This document shows positions 24,711 through 32,940 of a DNA stretch of 39,753 nt, in pieces. Position numbers and translations under genes: made by a program. The notes under the pieces were generated by a model. It was not told the origin of the DNA. It searched no databases and saw only the letters and a program-made list of their open reading frames with translations. The DNA comes from an uncultured Bacilli bacterium. GTDB taxonomy: Bacteria; Bacillota_I; Bacilli_A; RF39; UBA660. The stretch lies in NCBI GenBank assembly GCA_944371445.1, contig CALVXR010000038.1:1-39753 (forward strand), read 5' to 3'. The stretch's first letter is position 1. Every line of letters starts with the position of its first letter.

Positions 24711-25601
24711 TTATTTTTTTAAATATTTTTTTACTTTTCTTTCTTCTAAATCTTCACAAACTTTTTCTAAAATTTGCTTTTTACTATTTTCTAAATTTTC
24801 TTTTAATTTTATTAATTTAGTTGTTAAATTTGATCTTAAGTTTTTTTCACTATCTAAAGATGTTGTATCTAATCTTAATAGTTCTCCTGTATTAACCATT
24901 TTTCCATTATAATCTAAAGCAAAAGTTTTTATTTTACTTTTTTTATTAATCAATTTTTTAGTACTTGTTTTCATAAAATTAGATTTAACATTACTTTCTT
25001 TAAAATATGATACTTCATTATTTAAAAATTCTAATTTATTTAAGTTTATACTGCTATTTTTTACTATAATATATTTAATATCTAAACTAGTATCAAATAT
25101 ATTAATTTTACTATCTTCTAATTCAAACTTATTTGCTTTAAAACTAATAACTAATCCTTTATTATAAATGGTTTCATTTTTAAATTTAATATGATTTACT
25201 GTTCCTCCAATACTAGTTCCTGTATTATCTTTTATATTTTCTTTTGTATAAATATTGTTTTCAAGCTCTATTTTACCACCGATAAAATTTATTGGAGAAT
25301 CTATATAAGAATTTTTTATAATAACATTAGAATTATCACTACTAATTATTTTTATTTTTTTATAAATGTACAAGTCATTTATAATATAATTTACCGTGCT
25401 ATTAGGGACTTTAGGTTTTATAAAATATACATTATTATCATATAGACATTTTTGTGATACATATATATTTATAATAATTTTGCCTTTATCTAAAACAACT
25501 TCACATTTACCAATTCTTTTTTGTTCAAAATAAATTAGTATTTCTAATATTTTTTTTACAATTTTTTCTTTTATTCTCTTAAATGTTTTTTTTAATTTCA
25601 T
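24711..25601 (-). CDS. Hypothetical protein with predicted repetitive beta structure
   Basis: I do not recognise this protein of 296 residues. The N-terminus is strongly basic and helical (KLKKTFKRIKEKIVKKILEI). The middle (about 35-225) is a long run of short alternating strands with regularly placed Ile and Asn, for example VIIKNSYIDSPINFIGGKIEL and FKANKFELEDSKINIFDTSL. This suggests a beta-helix or bactofilin-like solenoid. The C-terminus is a charged coiled coil (about 255-296). No signal peptide is visible, so a cytoplasmic scaffold is possible. It sits between clpB and the lipoprotein gene on the same strand. Confidence 0.5.
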   Translation of the reverse strand: MKLKKTFKRIKEKIVKKILEILIYFEQKRIGKCEVVLDKGKIIINIYVSQKCLYDNNVYFIKPKVPNSTVNYIINDLYIYKKIKIISSDNSNVIIKNSYIDSPINFIGGKIELENNIYTKENIKDNTGTSIGGTVNHIKFKNETIYNKGLVISFKANKFELEDSKINIFDTSLDIKYIIVKNSSINLNKLEFLNNEVSYFKESNVKSNFMKTSTKKLINKKSKIKTFALDYNGKMVNTGELLRLDTTSLDSEKNLRSNLTTKLIKLKENLENSKKQILEKVCEDLEERKVKKYLKK

Positions 25602-25637
25602 AAAACTCTTCCTTTCGGCTATATATTATAAAACAAA

Positions 25638-25674
25638 AAACAATATTAAGCAATAAACTTAAATATTGTTCTTA
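25638..25674 (-). terminator. Hairpin after clpB, probable terminator
   Basis: AACAATATT(AAG) and (CTT)AAATATTGTT pair with one bulged A in the 81-base gap between clpB and the next gene. On the minus strand it is followed by a run of T. Confidence 0.55.
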
Positions 25675-25682
25675 TCATTTGA

Positions 25683-27794
25683 TTATTTAATTATTAAATT
25701 ATTATCTTTTACATCAACTTCTATAGTAGAATTAAATTTTATTTTATCAGCTATAATATTTTGAGCAATTAAAGTTTCTAAGTTTCTAGATACAAATCTT
25801 TTTATAGGTCTTGCCCCAAATCTTTCATCATAAGCGTTTTCTATTATATATTCTCTTGCTTCTTTAGATAAATTTATTTTAATTTTTTTATCACTTAAAC
25901 GATTTTCTATTTCTTTTATTATTTTATCTAATATATCATAAACAACTTCTTTAGAAAGTGAGTTAAATACTATTATTTCATCTATACGATTTATAAACTC
26001 TGGTTTAAATGAATGTTTTAATTCTTCCATAACTAATTTATCTGCATTTTCTTTATTTTCCAATATATGTTCACTACCTAAATTAGAAGTCATTATAATT
26101 ATTGTATTTTTAAAGTCTACAGTTCTTCCTTGTGAATTTGTAATTCTACCATCATCTAGTATTTGAAGCAAAATATTAAATACGTCTTTATGAGCTTTTT
26201 CTATTTCGTCAAATAAAACTATACTATATGGATTTCTTCTAACTGCTTCAGTAAGCTGTCCACCTTCGTCATAACCTACATAGCCAGGAGGAGCACCAAC
26301 TAATCTCGATACTGAATGCATTTCCATGTATTCACTCATATCTATTCTTACCATATGTCTTTCATCATCAAAAAGTTCATATGCAAGTGATCTAGCAACT
26401 TCAGTTTTACCTACACCTGTTGGTCCTAAAAATATAAATGAACCAATTGGTCTATTAGGATCTTTTATTCCTGCTCTACTTCTAAGTATAGCTTCACTTA
26501 CAAGTTTTAATGCTTTATCTTGTCCTTTAACTCTTTTTCTAAGATTTTCCTCTAAATGTAAAAGTTTTTCTTTTTCTGTCCCTACTAATTTACTAACAGG
26601 GATATTAGTCCATTTAGAAATAATAGATGCGATTGATTCTTCATCAACAGTATCACTTAATATTTTAGAATTGTCTTGTTTTCTAAGAGCCTCTAGTTCA
26701 CTTTCAAGCTTAGGAAGAACACCATGTCTTATTTTAGCAGCCTCTTCTAGATTATATTCATTTTCAGCTTGCTCTAATTTAAATTTATTTTTTTCAATCT
26801 CTTCTTTCTTTTTATTTATTTTATCATTAATACTTTTTTCTTCTTCCCAAGATTTTCTAAGTTCTTTTTCTTTTTCTTTCATTTCTGATAATTTTTTATC
26901 TATTTCTTCTACTCTTTTTACTGATATATCATCTTTTTCTTTTTTTAGTGCTTGTCTTTCTACTTCAAGCCTCATAATGTTTCTAGATAATGTATCTAGT
27001 TCTGTTGGAACTGAATCCATTTGTACTCTTATAGTAGCACATGCTTCATCAATTAAATCAATTGCTTTATCAGGTAAAAATCTATCTGTTATATATCTAT
27101 CTGATAAAGTTGCTGCTGCTACTATTGCTTTATCTTTAATGTTTACGCCGTGGTAAACTTCAAATCTTTTTTTAAGACCTCTTAAAATTGTAATAGTATC
27201 AAGTACATTTGGTTCTTTTACAAGTACTTTTTGAAATCTACGTTCAAGTGCTCCATCTTTTTCAATGTATTTACGATATTCATTTAAAGTAGTTGCACCA
27301 ATTACATGAATTTCACCTCTTGCAAGCATTGGTTTAAGCATATTTCCAGCATCCATTGCTCCTTCTAGGGCACCTGCTCCTACTATCATATGAATTTCAT
27401 CTATAAACATAATAATGTCACCATTACTATCTTTTACTTCTTTTAATACCGCTTTTAATCTTTCTTCAAATTCACCACGATATTTAGCACCAGCTATTAA
27501 CGCTCCCATATCAAGTTCCCAAATTGTTTTACCTTTTAATGATGCAGGAACATCCCCTTTTACTATTCTTTGAGCTAATCCTTCTATAATAGCAGTTTTA
27601 CCAACACCTGGTTCTCCTATTAATACTGGATTATTTTTAGTTTTACGAGAAAGTATACGAGTAATAGAGCGAATCTCATCATCTCTACCTATTACAGGAT
27701 CTACTTTACCATCTTTAACACTTTGAACAATATTTCTACCATATTTTTCAAGTGGTTTTTGTAAATTTTCTTCATAAGGATTTACTCCATTCAT
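25683..27794 (-). CDS. clpB: ClpB-type AAA+ disaggregase lacking the N-terminal domain
   Basis: A protein of 703 residues, about 150 shorter than typical ClpB. The N domain is missing: the protein starts just before the D1 domain ([20 protein letters not shown]). D1 has [10 protein letters not shown] and [13 protein letters not shown]. The long middle coiled coil (about 240-365) that identifies ClpB is present. D2 has [15 protein letters not shown], the pore loop YVGYDEGG, and the sensor GARPIKR near the end. It rescues aggregated proteins with DnaK. The ATG at 27794 follows TGGAGGG. Transcription starts from a consensus promoter overlapped by a CIRCE operator, so HrcA should repress it. N-domain-less ClpB forms also arise by internal starts in other bacteria, but here no upstream coding exists. 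Confidence 0.93.
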   Translation of the reverse strand: MNGVNPYEENLQKPLEKYGRNIVQSVKDGKVDPVIGRDDEIRSITRILSRKTKNNPVLIGEPGVGKTAIIEGLAQRIVKGDVPASLKGKTIWELDMGALIAGAKYRGEFEERLKAVLKEVKDSNGDIIMFIDEIHMIVGAGALEGAMDAGNMLKPMLARGEIHVIGATTLNEYRKYIEKDGALERRFQKVLVKEPNVLDTITILRGLKKRFEVYHGVNIKDKAIVAAATLSDRYITDRFLPDKAIDLIDEACATIRVQMDSVPTELDTLSRNIMRLEVERQALKKEKDDISVKRVEEIDKKLSEMKEKEKELRKSWEEEKSINDKINKKKEEIEKNKFKLEQAENEYNLEEAAKIRHGVLPKLESELEALRKQDNSKILSDTVDEESIASIISKWTNIPVSKLVGTEKEKLLHLEENLRKRVKGQDKALKLVSEAILRSRAGIKDPNRPIGSFIFLGPTGVGKTEVARSLAYELFDDERHMVRIDMSEYMEMHSVSRLVGAPPGYVGYDEGGQLTEAVRRNPYSIVLFDEIEKAHKDVFNILLQILDDGRITNSQGRTVDFKNTIIIMTSNLGSEHILENKENADKLVMEELKHSFKPEFINRIDEIIVFNSLSKEVVYDILDKIIKEIENRLSDKKIKINLSKEAREYIIENAYDERFGARPIKRFVSRNLETLIAQNIIADKIKFNSTIEVDVKDNNLIIK

Positions 27795-27835
27795 ACATAT
27801 CCCTCCATTCTAGTAGTATTCAAACTACTAAATGA

Positions 27836-27864
27836 ATTATATACCTATTATTAGCACTTGTCAA
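27836..27864 (-). promoter_or_regulatory. clpB sigma-A promoter
   Basis: On the minus strand TTGACA (27859-27864) and TATAAT (27836-27841) are both perfect and separated by 17 bases. The -35 box lies inside the CIRCE element. Confidence 0.9.
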
Positions 27865-27877
27865 GTAAGAGTGCTAA
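27851..27877. promoter_or_regulatory. CIRCE operator (HrcA binding site)
   Basis: TTAGCACTT-N9-GAGTGCTAA matches the consensus TTAGCACTC-N9-GAGTGCTAA at all but one position. It covers the clpB -35 box, so HrcA binding would block RNA polymerase. It also lies about 45 bases upstream of the divergent Fic-gene promoter. Confidence 0.95.
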
Positions 27878-27920
27878 TAAAATATAAATTTATTTTATAT
27901 ACTTAATAATTGTTATTAAT

Positions 27921-27948
27921 TTGACAAAAAATTTATTACTATTATAAT
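27921..27948 (+). promoter_or_regulatory. Sigma-A promoter of the Fic-like gene
   Basis: TTGACA (27921-27926), 16 bases, TATAAT (27943-27948). AGAGGTG and the start codon follow at 27974. Confidence 0.8.
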
Positions 27949-27973
27949 ATTAGTCCAAAAGAGGTGAATAACT

Positions 27974-28780
27974 ATGAATAATGATGAAGCAAGATTTTTT
28001 ATAAAAAAAGTGATGGATGGATACAAAAAAAGAAAAAAAGAAAATAACCTTTATTCTAGTGATAATTTTATTCCAGAAAATATAATTACAACATATTATG
28101 GATTTGTAGATAAACCTAAATTTTCTTATATAATAAAAGAATATAAAAAACAATTTATCTTTAATGAGGCCAGAATTGAAACAAATGTTAGTAAAGAAGA
28201 ACAAATGGGGCTAGGAGAAATTTACGATTACATTGAAAATTTTGATTTTTCTAAAGATTATTTTAATATCTTTGTAACATCTTTACTACTTCATCAAAAA
28301 CTATATTCAAAATGCCCAGATCCTAGTTTTGGAGGGAGTTTACGTGATACTGATCCTATCATGTATGATTTAAATATGGAAATTCCAACTGCTAGTGAAG
28401 CAAAAAAAATATTTAATTCGTATATAAGCAGTTCAAATGATATATTTAAACCTCTTGAAAGTAACGACATTTTTGGATATATAAATAATTGTGTTATATT
28501 AGTAACGAATTTAATTAAATTACAACCTTTTGCTGACGGTAATAAAAGAACATTTAGAGCTTTATTAGCATTACTGTTAAAAAAAATAGATATACCACCT
28601 ATATATGTTGAAATTAGTGAAAGAGACGAATATAAAGAATGCTTAATAAGAGGAATGAAATATGAAGATTATACTAGTATAATTAGATTTTATTATTATA
28701 AAATCTGTGATGCAATTATGACACTTGATATAGAAAAGTCGCATATTAATGAAAGTGAAAAAATTTTTCAAAAGAAATAA
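27974..28780 (+). CDS. Fic/DOC-like protein with a Gln-substituted active-site motif
   Basis: A protein of 268 residues with a Fic fold. The motif reads QPFADGNKRTFRALL (Gln184-) where active Fic enzymes have HPFxDGNGRxxR. The catalytic His is Gln and the second Gly of GNGR is Lys. An N-terminal segment, NEARIETNVSKEEQ (about residues 64-77), resembles the inhibitory (S/T)xxxE(G/N) helix of class II Fic proteins. PIMYDLNMEIPTASE fits the flap region. Active Fic proteins transfer AMP to target hydroxyls; without the His this protein is probably not a normal AMPylase. It could act as a phosphotransferase or binding protein, or be decaying. It is a single gene with its own promoter and terminator. 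Confidence 0.75.
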   Translation: MNNDEARFFIKKVMDGYKKRKKENNLYSSDNFIPENIITTYYGFVDKPKFSYIIKEYKKQFIFNEARIETNVSKEEQMGLGEIYDYIENFDFSKDYFNIFVTSLLLHQKLYSKCPDPSFGGSLRDTDPIMYDLNMEIPTASEAKKIFNSYISSSNDIFKPLESNDIFGYINNCVILVTNLIKLQPFADGNKRTFRALLALLLKKIDIPPIYVEISERDEYKECLIRGMKYEDYTSIIRFYYYKICDAIMTLDIEKSHINESEKIFQKK

Positions 28781-28803
28781 TATAGAGTTTTAACTCTATA
28801 TTT
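28779..28803. terminator. Bidirectional terminator
   Basis: AATATAGAGTT/AACTCTATATT is a perfect 11-bp inverted repeat with a two-base centre, between convergent genes. Confidence 0.7.
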
Positions 28804-29302
28804 TATTTTCGACAAAATCAATTATTTTATCTAATCTATCAATCACATAAAATCCTTTACTCTCTAAGTCTAAATTAAATCTAACACCAATTCCCCCTTC
28901 TTTTTCCCATTCTACTAAATTTTTAGAAAAATCATCAATAAGAATTGCGTCTTTAGCAGAAACCATCTTTGTTTTAGATATTTTCTTAGGAACTGTAATA
29001 ATTGTAATATCATCTAAATATTTTCTTAAATATTTTATTTTTTCTTCTGCTTCATAAAGTGTTGTTACATGTGTTAATATGTTAACATAAAATAAACCAC
29101 TATTAACTAATTTTTTTATATTTTCAAAACTATTATTAATTTGTTTAGAATCATTTAAAAATTTTTTCCAATCAAGTTTGCTATAAAACTGTGCTACTGC
29201 ATCATAATCTTTTGTATCAATACCTTCTTTTCTAATCATTTCATAAGAAGTTTCTATAGTATCAACAATTACACCATCAAAATCAATATATAAATTTATC
29301 AT
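28796..29302 (-). CDS. HAD-superfamily 5'-nucleotidase-like hydrolase
   Basis: A protein of 168 residues from ATG 29302, which follows TAGGTGATATT. An in-frame extension to 29347 lacks a ribosome site. HAD motif I is DFDGVIVDT. Motif II is ILTHV (Thr near 78). The Lys of motif III falls in KKISKTKMV, and motif IV is ILIDDFSKNLVEWE. The short helical cap after motif I resembles the 5'(3')-deoxyribonucleotidase group. The likely role is dephosphorylation of a nucleotide or small metabolite in the cytoplasm. It follows rpmF but is separated from it by a terminator. Confidence 0.75.
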   Translation of the reverse strand: MINLYIDFDGVIVDTIETSYEMIRKEGIDTKDYDAVAQFYSKLDWKKFLNDSKQINNSFENIKKLVNSGLFYVNILTHVTTLYEAEEKIKYLRKYLDDITIITVPKKISKTKMVSAKDAILIDDFSKNLVEWEKEGGIGVRFNLDLESKGFYVIDRLDKIIDFVENKI

Positions 29303-29359
29303 AATATCACCTAAAAAGATTGTAACACATACATTAGTTCGTGTCAATAAAAAAATAAA

Positions 29360-29381
29360 AACAACTGATTATTCAGCTGTT
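29360..29381 (-). terminator. Terminator of the DUF177-rpmF operon
   Basis: AACAGCTG-AATAAT-CAGTTGTT on the minus strand, with one wobble pair, is followed by TTTTATTTTTTT. Confidence 0.75.
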
Positions 29382-29572
29382 TTAACAACTTCTTTACCTT
29401 TGTATGTACCACAAGCTTTACATACTCTATGTGGTCTTACTTCTTCTCCACATTTTGGACATTTAACTGTTGCATTTTCACTAATTTTGTAATGTGTTCT
29501 TCTTTTTCTTCCTCTAGTTTTACTTACTTTTCTAAATGGAACAGCAAATAATTGTAATTCTAATTTCATCAT
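29369..29572 (-). CDS. rpmF: 50S ribosomal protein L32 with an L27-like cleavable leader
   Basis: A protein of 67 residues. The body, [20 protein letters not shown] with CPKCG and CKACG zinc ligands, is ordinary L32. Normal L32 begins M-A-V-P. Here the Ala-Val-Pro is preceded by MMKLELQLF, and the codons before it (CAA TTA TTT GCT) include no start codon. The leader must therefore be translated. AGAGGTG lies before the ATGATG. The leader KLELQLFA is nearly the same as the L27 leader of Firmicutes (KLNLQFFA), which Prp protease removes after FA. It is cotranscribed with DUF177 upstream, the usual arrangement. Confidence 0.95.
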   Translation of the reverse strand: MMKLELQLFAVPFRKVSKTRGRKRRTHYKISENATVKCPKCGEEVRPHRVCKACGTYKGKEVVKTAE

Positions 29573-29587
29573 TTATAACACCTCTTT

Positions 29588-30076
29588 TCATTTAAATAAA
29601 TCTTTTAATTTAGCAAATTCAGGATTTATATTTTCTTCTTCTTCATCCTCTTCGATTAATTTCCATCCCTTACCCTCTTTTTTTATTGAAGATATATCAG
29701 AGTTTACAACTCTCATGGGAATTTCCATTAATATATTTTCCCATATTATTGGAAAAATATCAATAGTATTTTCTACTTTTTTTACATTTTCGTCTATTTC
29801 TTCAAGTAATGTTAATAAATTTTCATCTATTTTAATACTAAAATCATAATTTGTTGGTTTTAAAGAAATACTGCATGGCAAAATCATAGTACCATAAATA
29901 TCAAGTGATACGTAAAAATCATAATTTGAATTTCTAGTAATCTCACCCTCTACTTTAACATTATCTAAACTAATTATTTTAGCTTTTTTTAGTAGATCTT
30001 CTGATACTTGTAAATTTTCATTTATTATGACCTTATCTTCAATACCATTTTTTAGTTTTATTAAATCAATAAACAA
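29588..30076 (-). CDS. DUF177/YceD-family protein
   Basis: A protein of 162 residues, the conserved partner gene upstream of rpmF. The family is linked to ribosomal large-subunit or 23S rRNA maturation, but the mechanism is not settled. Visible features are FIDLIKLKNGIEDKVIINENL, the central strand pair with DIYGTMILPCSISLKPTNYDFS (the family CxR/CxL region), the acidic EEDEEEENINPEFAKLKDLFK end, and a TGA stop. I start it at TTG 30076, which follows GGTGGTGATA and gives the normal family length. The longer ORF upstream to 30199 is hydrophobic, overlaps the tmcAL leader and is not expected to be translated. Confidence 0.8.
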   Translation of the reverse strand: MFIDLIKLKNGIEDKVIINENLQVSEDLLKKAKIISLDNVKVEGEITRNSNYDFYVSLDIYGTMILPCSISLKPTNYDFSIKIDENLLTLLEEIDENVKKVENTIDIFPIIWENILMEIPMRVVNSDISSIKKEGKGWKLIEEDEEEENINPEFAKLKDLFK

Positions 30077-30179
30077 TATATCACCACCAAGCGTTATAAT
30101 TATACTAAAATTAATAAAAAAAATCAATATATATTTATTAATTAAAAAGAGTATGTTATTATAAAAAAAAGGAGGCACC

Positions 30180-31325
30180 ATGAAAGCAACTGGAATCATA
30201 TGTGAATATAATCCATTTCATAATGGTCATATTTATCATCTAAATAAAGTTAAAGAATTAAATAAAGATAATTGTATTATTCTTGTTATGAGCAGTTATT
30301 TTATGCAAAGAGGAGAAGTAAATATTTTAAATAAATGGGATAGAACTTCTATTGCACTCCTTTATGGAGTTGATATTGTAGTAGAGCTTCCATTTGTATT
30401 TGCTACTCAAAGTGCTGATACATTTGCATATGGAGGTATATCTCTTTTAAATTACTTAAAAGTAGATAATATTGTATTTGGTAGTGAAACAAGTGATATA
30501 AATGAATTAACTGAAATAGCAAATATTCAAAATAGTTCAAATTATAATATGTCAGTAAAAAAATACTTAGATAAAGGTCTTAATTATCCTACATCTATGA
30601 GTAAAGCTTTATATGAGCTTGGATTAAATAAAATTGATAACCCTAATGATTTACTTGGAATCAGTTATATAAAAGCTATAAATAAATTAAATAGCAATAT
30701 AACCCCTATAGCAATAAAAAGAACAAATTCATATCATAATAGTGATATAAATAACAGTATAGTGAGCGCTAGTACTATCAGAAGTAATTTAAGAAATAAT
30801 ATTAATATGGATCATACAATTCCAAAAGAAACTAAAAATAAGCTAAACAGAATTATTACTATGGAAGATTATTTTCCTATTTTAAAATACAAAATTTTAA
30901 CCGAAGATGATTTAGATAAATACAAATCTGTTGATGAAGGTTTAGCACCTAAAATAAAAAAAGAAATTTTAGATTCTAAAAGTTATGATGAATTAATAAT
31001 GAAAATTAAATCAAAAAGATATACTTATAATAGATTATCTAGAATGTTTACTCATATATTATGCAATTTTACTAAAGATGAAGATATCCATACAAAAGAT
31101 ATTGATTATATAAGAATACTTGGGTTCAGTAAAAAAGGAAAGCATTATTTAAATCAAGTAAAAAAAGATATAAATATTCCTGTAATAACTAATTATAAGA
31201 AAAACACAAGTAAAATTCTAGAACTTGAATTTAGAGCTACAAAAGCATATGCCTCTATATTTGATGAAGAAACAAAAATAAAAATTATTAAAGATGAGTA
31301 TCAAAAAAAGCCTATTATTAAATAA
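30180..31325 (+). CDS. tmcAL: tRNA(Met) cytidine acetate ligase
   Basis: A protein of 381 residues (YlbM). It makes N4-acetylcytidine at the wobble base of elongator tRNA-Met using acetate and ATP. The nucleotidyltransferase-like N-terminus GIICEYNPFHNGHIYHL contains the HxGH signature. MSSYFMQRGEVNILNKWDR and VELPFVFATQSAD also match the family, as does VSASTIRSNL for the KMSKS-equivalent region. The ATG at 30180 follows AAAGGAGG at ideal spacing. It is divergent from DUF177-rpmF and convergent with pyk. Confidence 0.92.
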   Translation: MKATGIICEYNPFHNGHIYHLNKVKELNKDNCIILVMSSYFMQRGEVNILNKWDRTSIALLYGVDIVVELPFVFATQSADTFAYGGISLLNYLKVDNIVFGSETSDINELTEIANIQNSSNYNMSVKKYLDKGLNYPTSMSKALYELGLNKIDNPNDLLGISYIKAINKLNSNITPIAIKRTNSYHNSDINNSIVSASTIRSNLRNNINMDHTIPKETKNKLNRIITMEDYFPILKYKILTEDDLDKYKSVDEGLAPKIKKEILDSKSYDELIMKIKSKRYTYNRLSRMFTHILCNFTKDEDIHTKDIDYIRILGFSKKGKHYLNQVKKDINIPVITNYKKNTSKILELEFRATKAYASIFDEETKIKIIKDEYQKKPIIK

Positions 31326-31334
31326 GCTTTTTTT
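31303..31334. terminator. Terminator between tmcAL and pyk
   Basis: AAAAAAAGC/GCTTTTTTT is a 9-bp stem with a 14-base loop that works in both directions for the convergent genes. Confidence 0.7.
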
Positions 31335-31335
31335 A

Positions 31336-32745
31336 TTATATTTTCTCAATTTTTAAGAAGTTTGTAGTTTTAACTTTAGTATTATTAGGGAATCCACCTG
31401 TTATAACAATGATATCTCCTTCTTGTAAATTTAAGAAATTTGTAGCTTTTTCTTTTGAATCATTAACAACCTCATCAGTACTGTTATATACTGGTGTAAG
31501 TACAGGATATACTCCCCAGTTAAGAGCTAAACTTCTAGCTACTTCTTTAGTTGGACAAGCAGCTAAGATAATACTTTCTGGTTTTAAATTACTAATTTTT
31601 CTTGCACTATATCCACTCATAGTTGCTGCTACTATAGCTTTTACATCTAAACTTTTTGCACAATCTATTACACTTCTTGCAATAGTTTCTGTAACATCAA
31701 CTTTACGAGCTGATTCAAATTCGTAATCATAGTCATAATATTTTTCAGCATTTTCGCAAATGCTAGCCATATTTTGAACAACTTCAACTGGATATTTACC
31801 AACTGTTGTTTCACCTGATAACATAACTGCATCTGTACCATCTAATACAGCGTTAGCTACATCAGATACTTCTGCTCTAGTTGGTCTAGCACTTTTCTTC
31901 ATTGATTCTAACATTTCAGTTGCTACAATACAGAATTTACCTTGTTCACGACATTTTTGAATCATTAATTTTTGATAAATTGGAAGTGAATGCATTGGAA
32001 CTTCTACACCTAAATCTCCACGAGCTACCATAATACCATCAGATACTTCTATAATAGAATCTAAATTATCAATACCTTGCATACTTTCTATTTTAGAAAT
32101 TACTTTTATATCTTCTCTACCTTCTGCTTTAAATATTTCACGAGCTTCAAGTACATCTTCTTTAGTATTTACAAAAGAAAGTGCTACAAAGTCTGCTTCA
32201 TGATGACATGCATAAATTAAATCTTCTCTATCTACATCACTAATAAATGGAATGTCTAATTTTACTCCAGGTGCATTAAGACTTTTTTTATTTCCTAAAA
32301 CTCCACCATTAACAACTTTACATGTTACACCATCATCTTCAGTAGAGATAACTTCTATTTTCATAAGTCCATTTTCAAGTAAAATTACATCTCCAACTTT
32401 TAAAGAATCTAAAGCTTGTGGATGATTTACAGAAAATCTTTCTTCGTTTCCAAGTACTTCTTCTTTTACAACTCTTATTGTTTTTCCTTCTACTAAATTA
32501 ATTTCATCATTTTCAAGCATACCATTTCTAAATTCTGGTCCTTTTGTATCATATAAAATTCCTACATTAATACCTGTTCTTTTAGTAACTTCATGTACTG
32601 ATTCTACAACACCAATTTTTTCTTCTAAAGTTGCATGTGAACAGTTTATTCTAGCTACATTCATACCTGCTAGGACCATTTTTTCCATTACATCTGGATT
32701 ACAGCTTGAAGGTCCTATACTACAAATAATTTTTGTTTTCTTCAT
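31336..32745 (-). CDS. pyk: Pyruvate kinase
   Basis: A protein of 469 residues that converts phosphoenolpyruvate and ADP to pyruvate and ATP in glycolysis. Motifs are TKIICSIGPSSCNPDVM, MNVARINCSHAT, DTKGPEFRNG, the active-site VISKIESMQG and IMVARGDLGVEVP, and DAVMLSGETTVGKYP. It has the A, B and C domains but lacks the extra PEP-utilising C-terminal domain found in Bacillus enzymes. ATG 32745 follows AGGAGTATGT. An IS30 element begins about 110 bases upstream but leaves the promoter intact. Confidence 0.97.
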   Translation of the reverse strand: MKKTKIICSIGPSSCNPDVMEKMVLAGMNVARINCSHATLEEKIGVVESVHEVTKRTGINVGILYDTKGPEFRNGMLENDEINLVEGKTIRVVKEEVLGNEERFSVNHPQALDSLKVGDVILLENGLMKIEVISTEDDGVTCKVVNGGVLGNKKSLNAPGVKLDIPFISDVDREDLIYACHHEADFVALSFVNTKEDVLEAREIFKAEGREDIKVISKIESMQGIDNLDSIIEVSDGIMVARGDLGVEVPMHSLPIYQKLMIQKCREQGKFCIVATEMLESMKKSARPTRAEVSDVANAVLDGTDAVMLSGETTVGKYPVEVVQNMASICENAEKYYDYDYEFESARKVDVTETIARSVIDCAKSLDVKAIVAATMSGYSARKISNLKPESIILAACPTKEVARSLALNWGVYPVLTPVYNSTDEVVNDSKEKATNFLNLQEGDIIVITGGFPNNTKVKTTNFLKIEKI

Positions 32746-32773
32746 TTACATACTCCTCCATTTCGCACTTACA

Positions 32774-32803
32774 ATAATATCACAAAATCACTATAAAAAT
32801 CAA
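32774..32803 (-). promoter_or_regulatory. pyk promoter
   Basis: On the minus strand TTGATT (32798-32803), 18 bases, TATTAT (32774-32779). It lies between pyk and the IS30 left end. Confidence 0.65.
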
Positions 32804-32940
32804 CTTTTTTAGTCTTAAAATCAATAAAAAAATAAATTTGTATTTTAAAAAATGAAGTGCACAATTATTGTGCAGTAAGTTTTATAATGTTTTATAATAT
32901 TACATAAGCAATTTATTTGTCATTAAAGGAGGTATTGAAA

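Noticed and set aside
26326-27156. 276-aa plus-strand ORF opposite clpB
   Set aside because: Ser/Leu-rich shadow of clpB on the other strand, without a ribosome site or recognisable domain.
30077-30199. Long N-terminal extension of the DUF177 protein
   Set aside because: The extension is hydrophobic, overlaps the tmcAL leader and start, and has no ribosome site; the TTG at 30076 has one and gives the family length.
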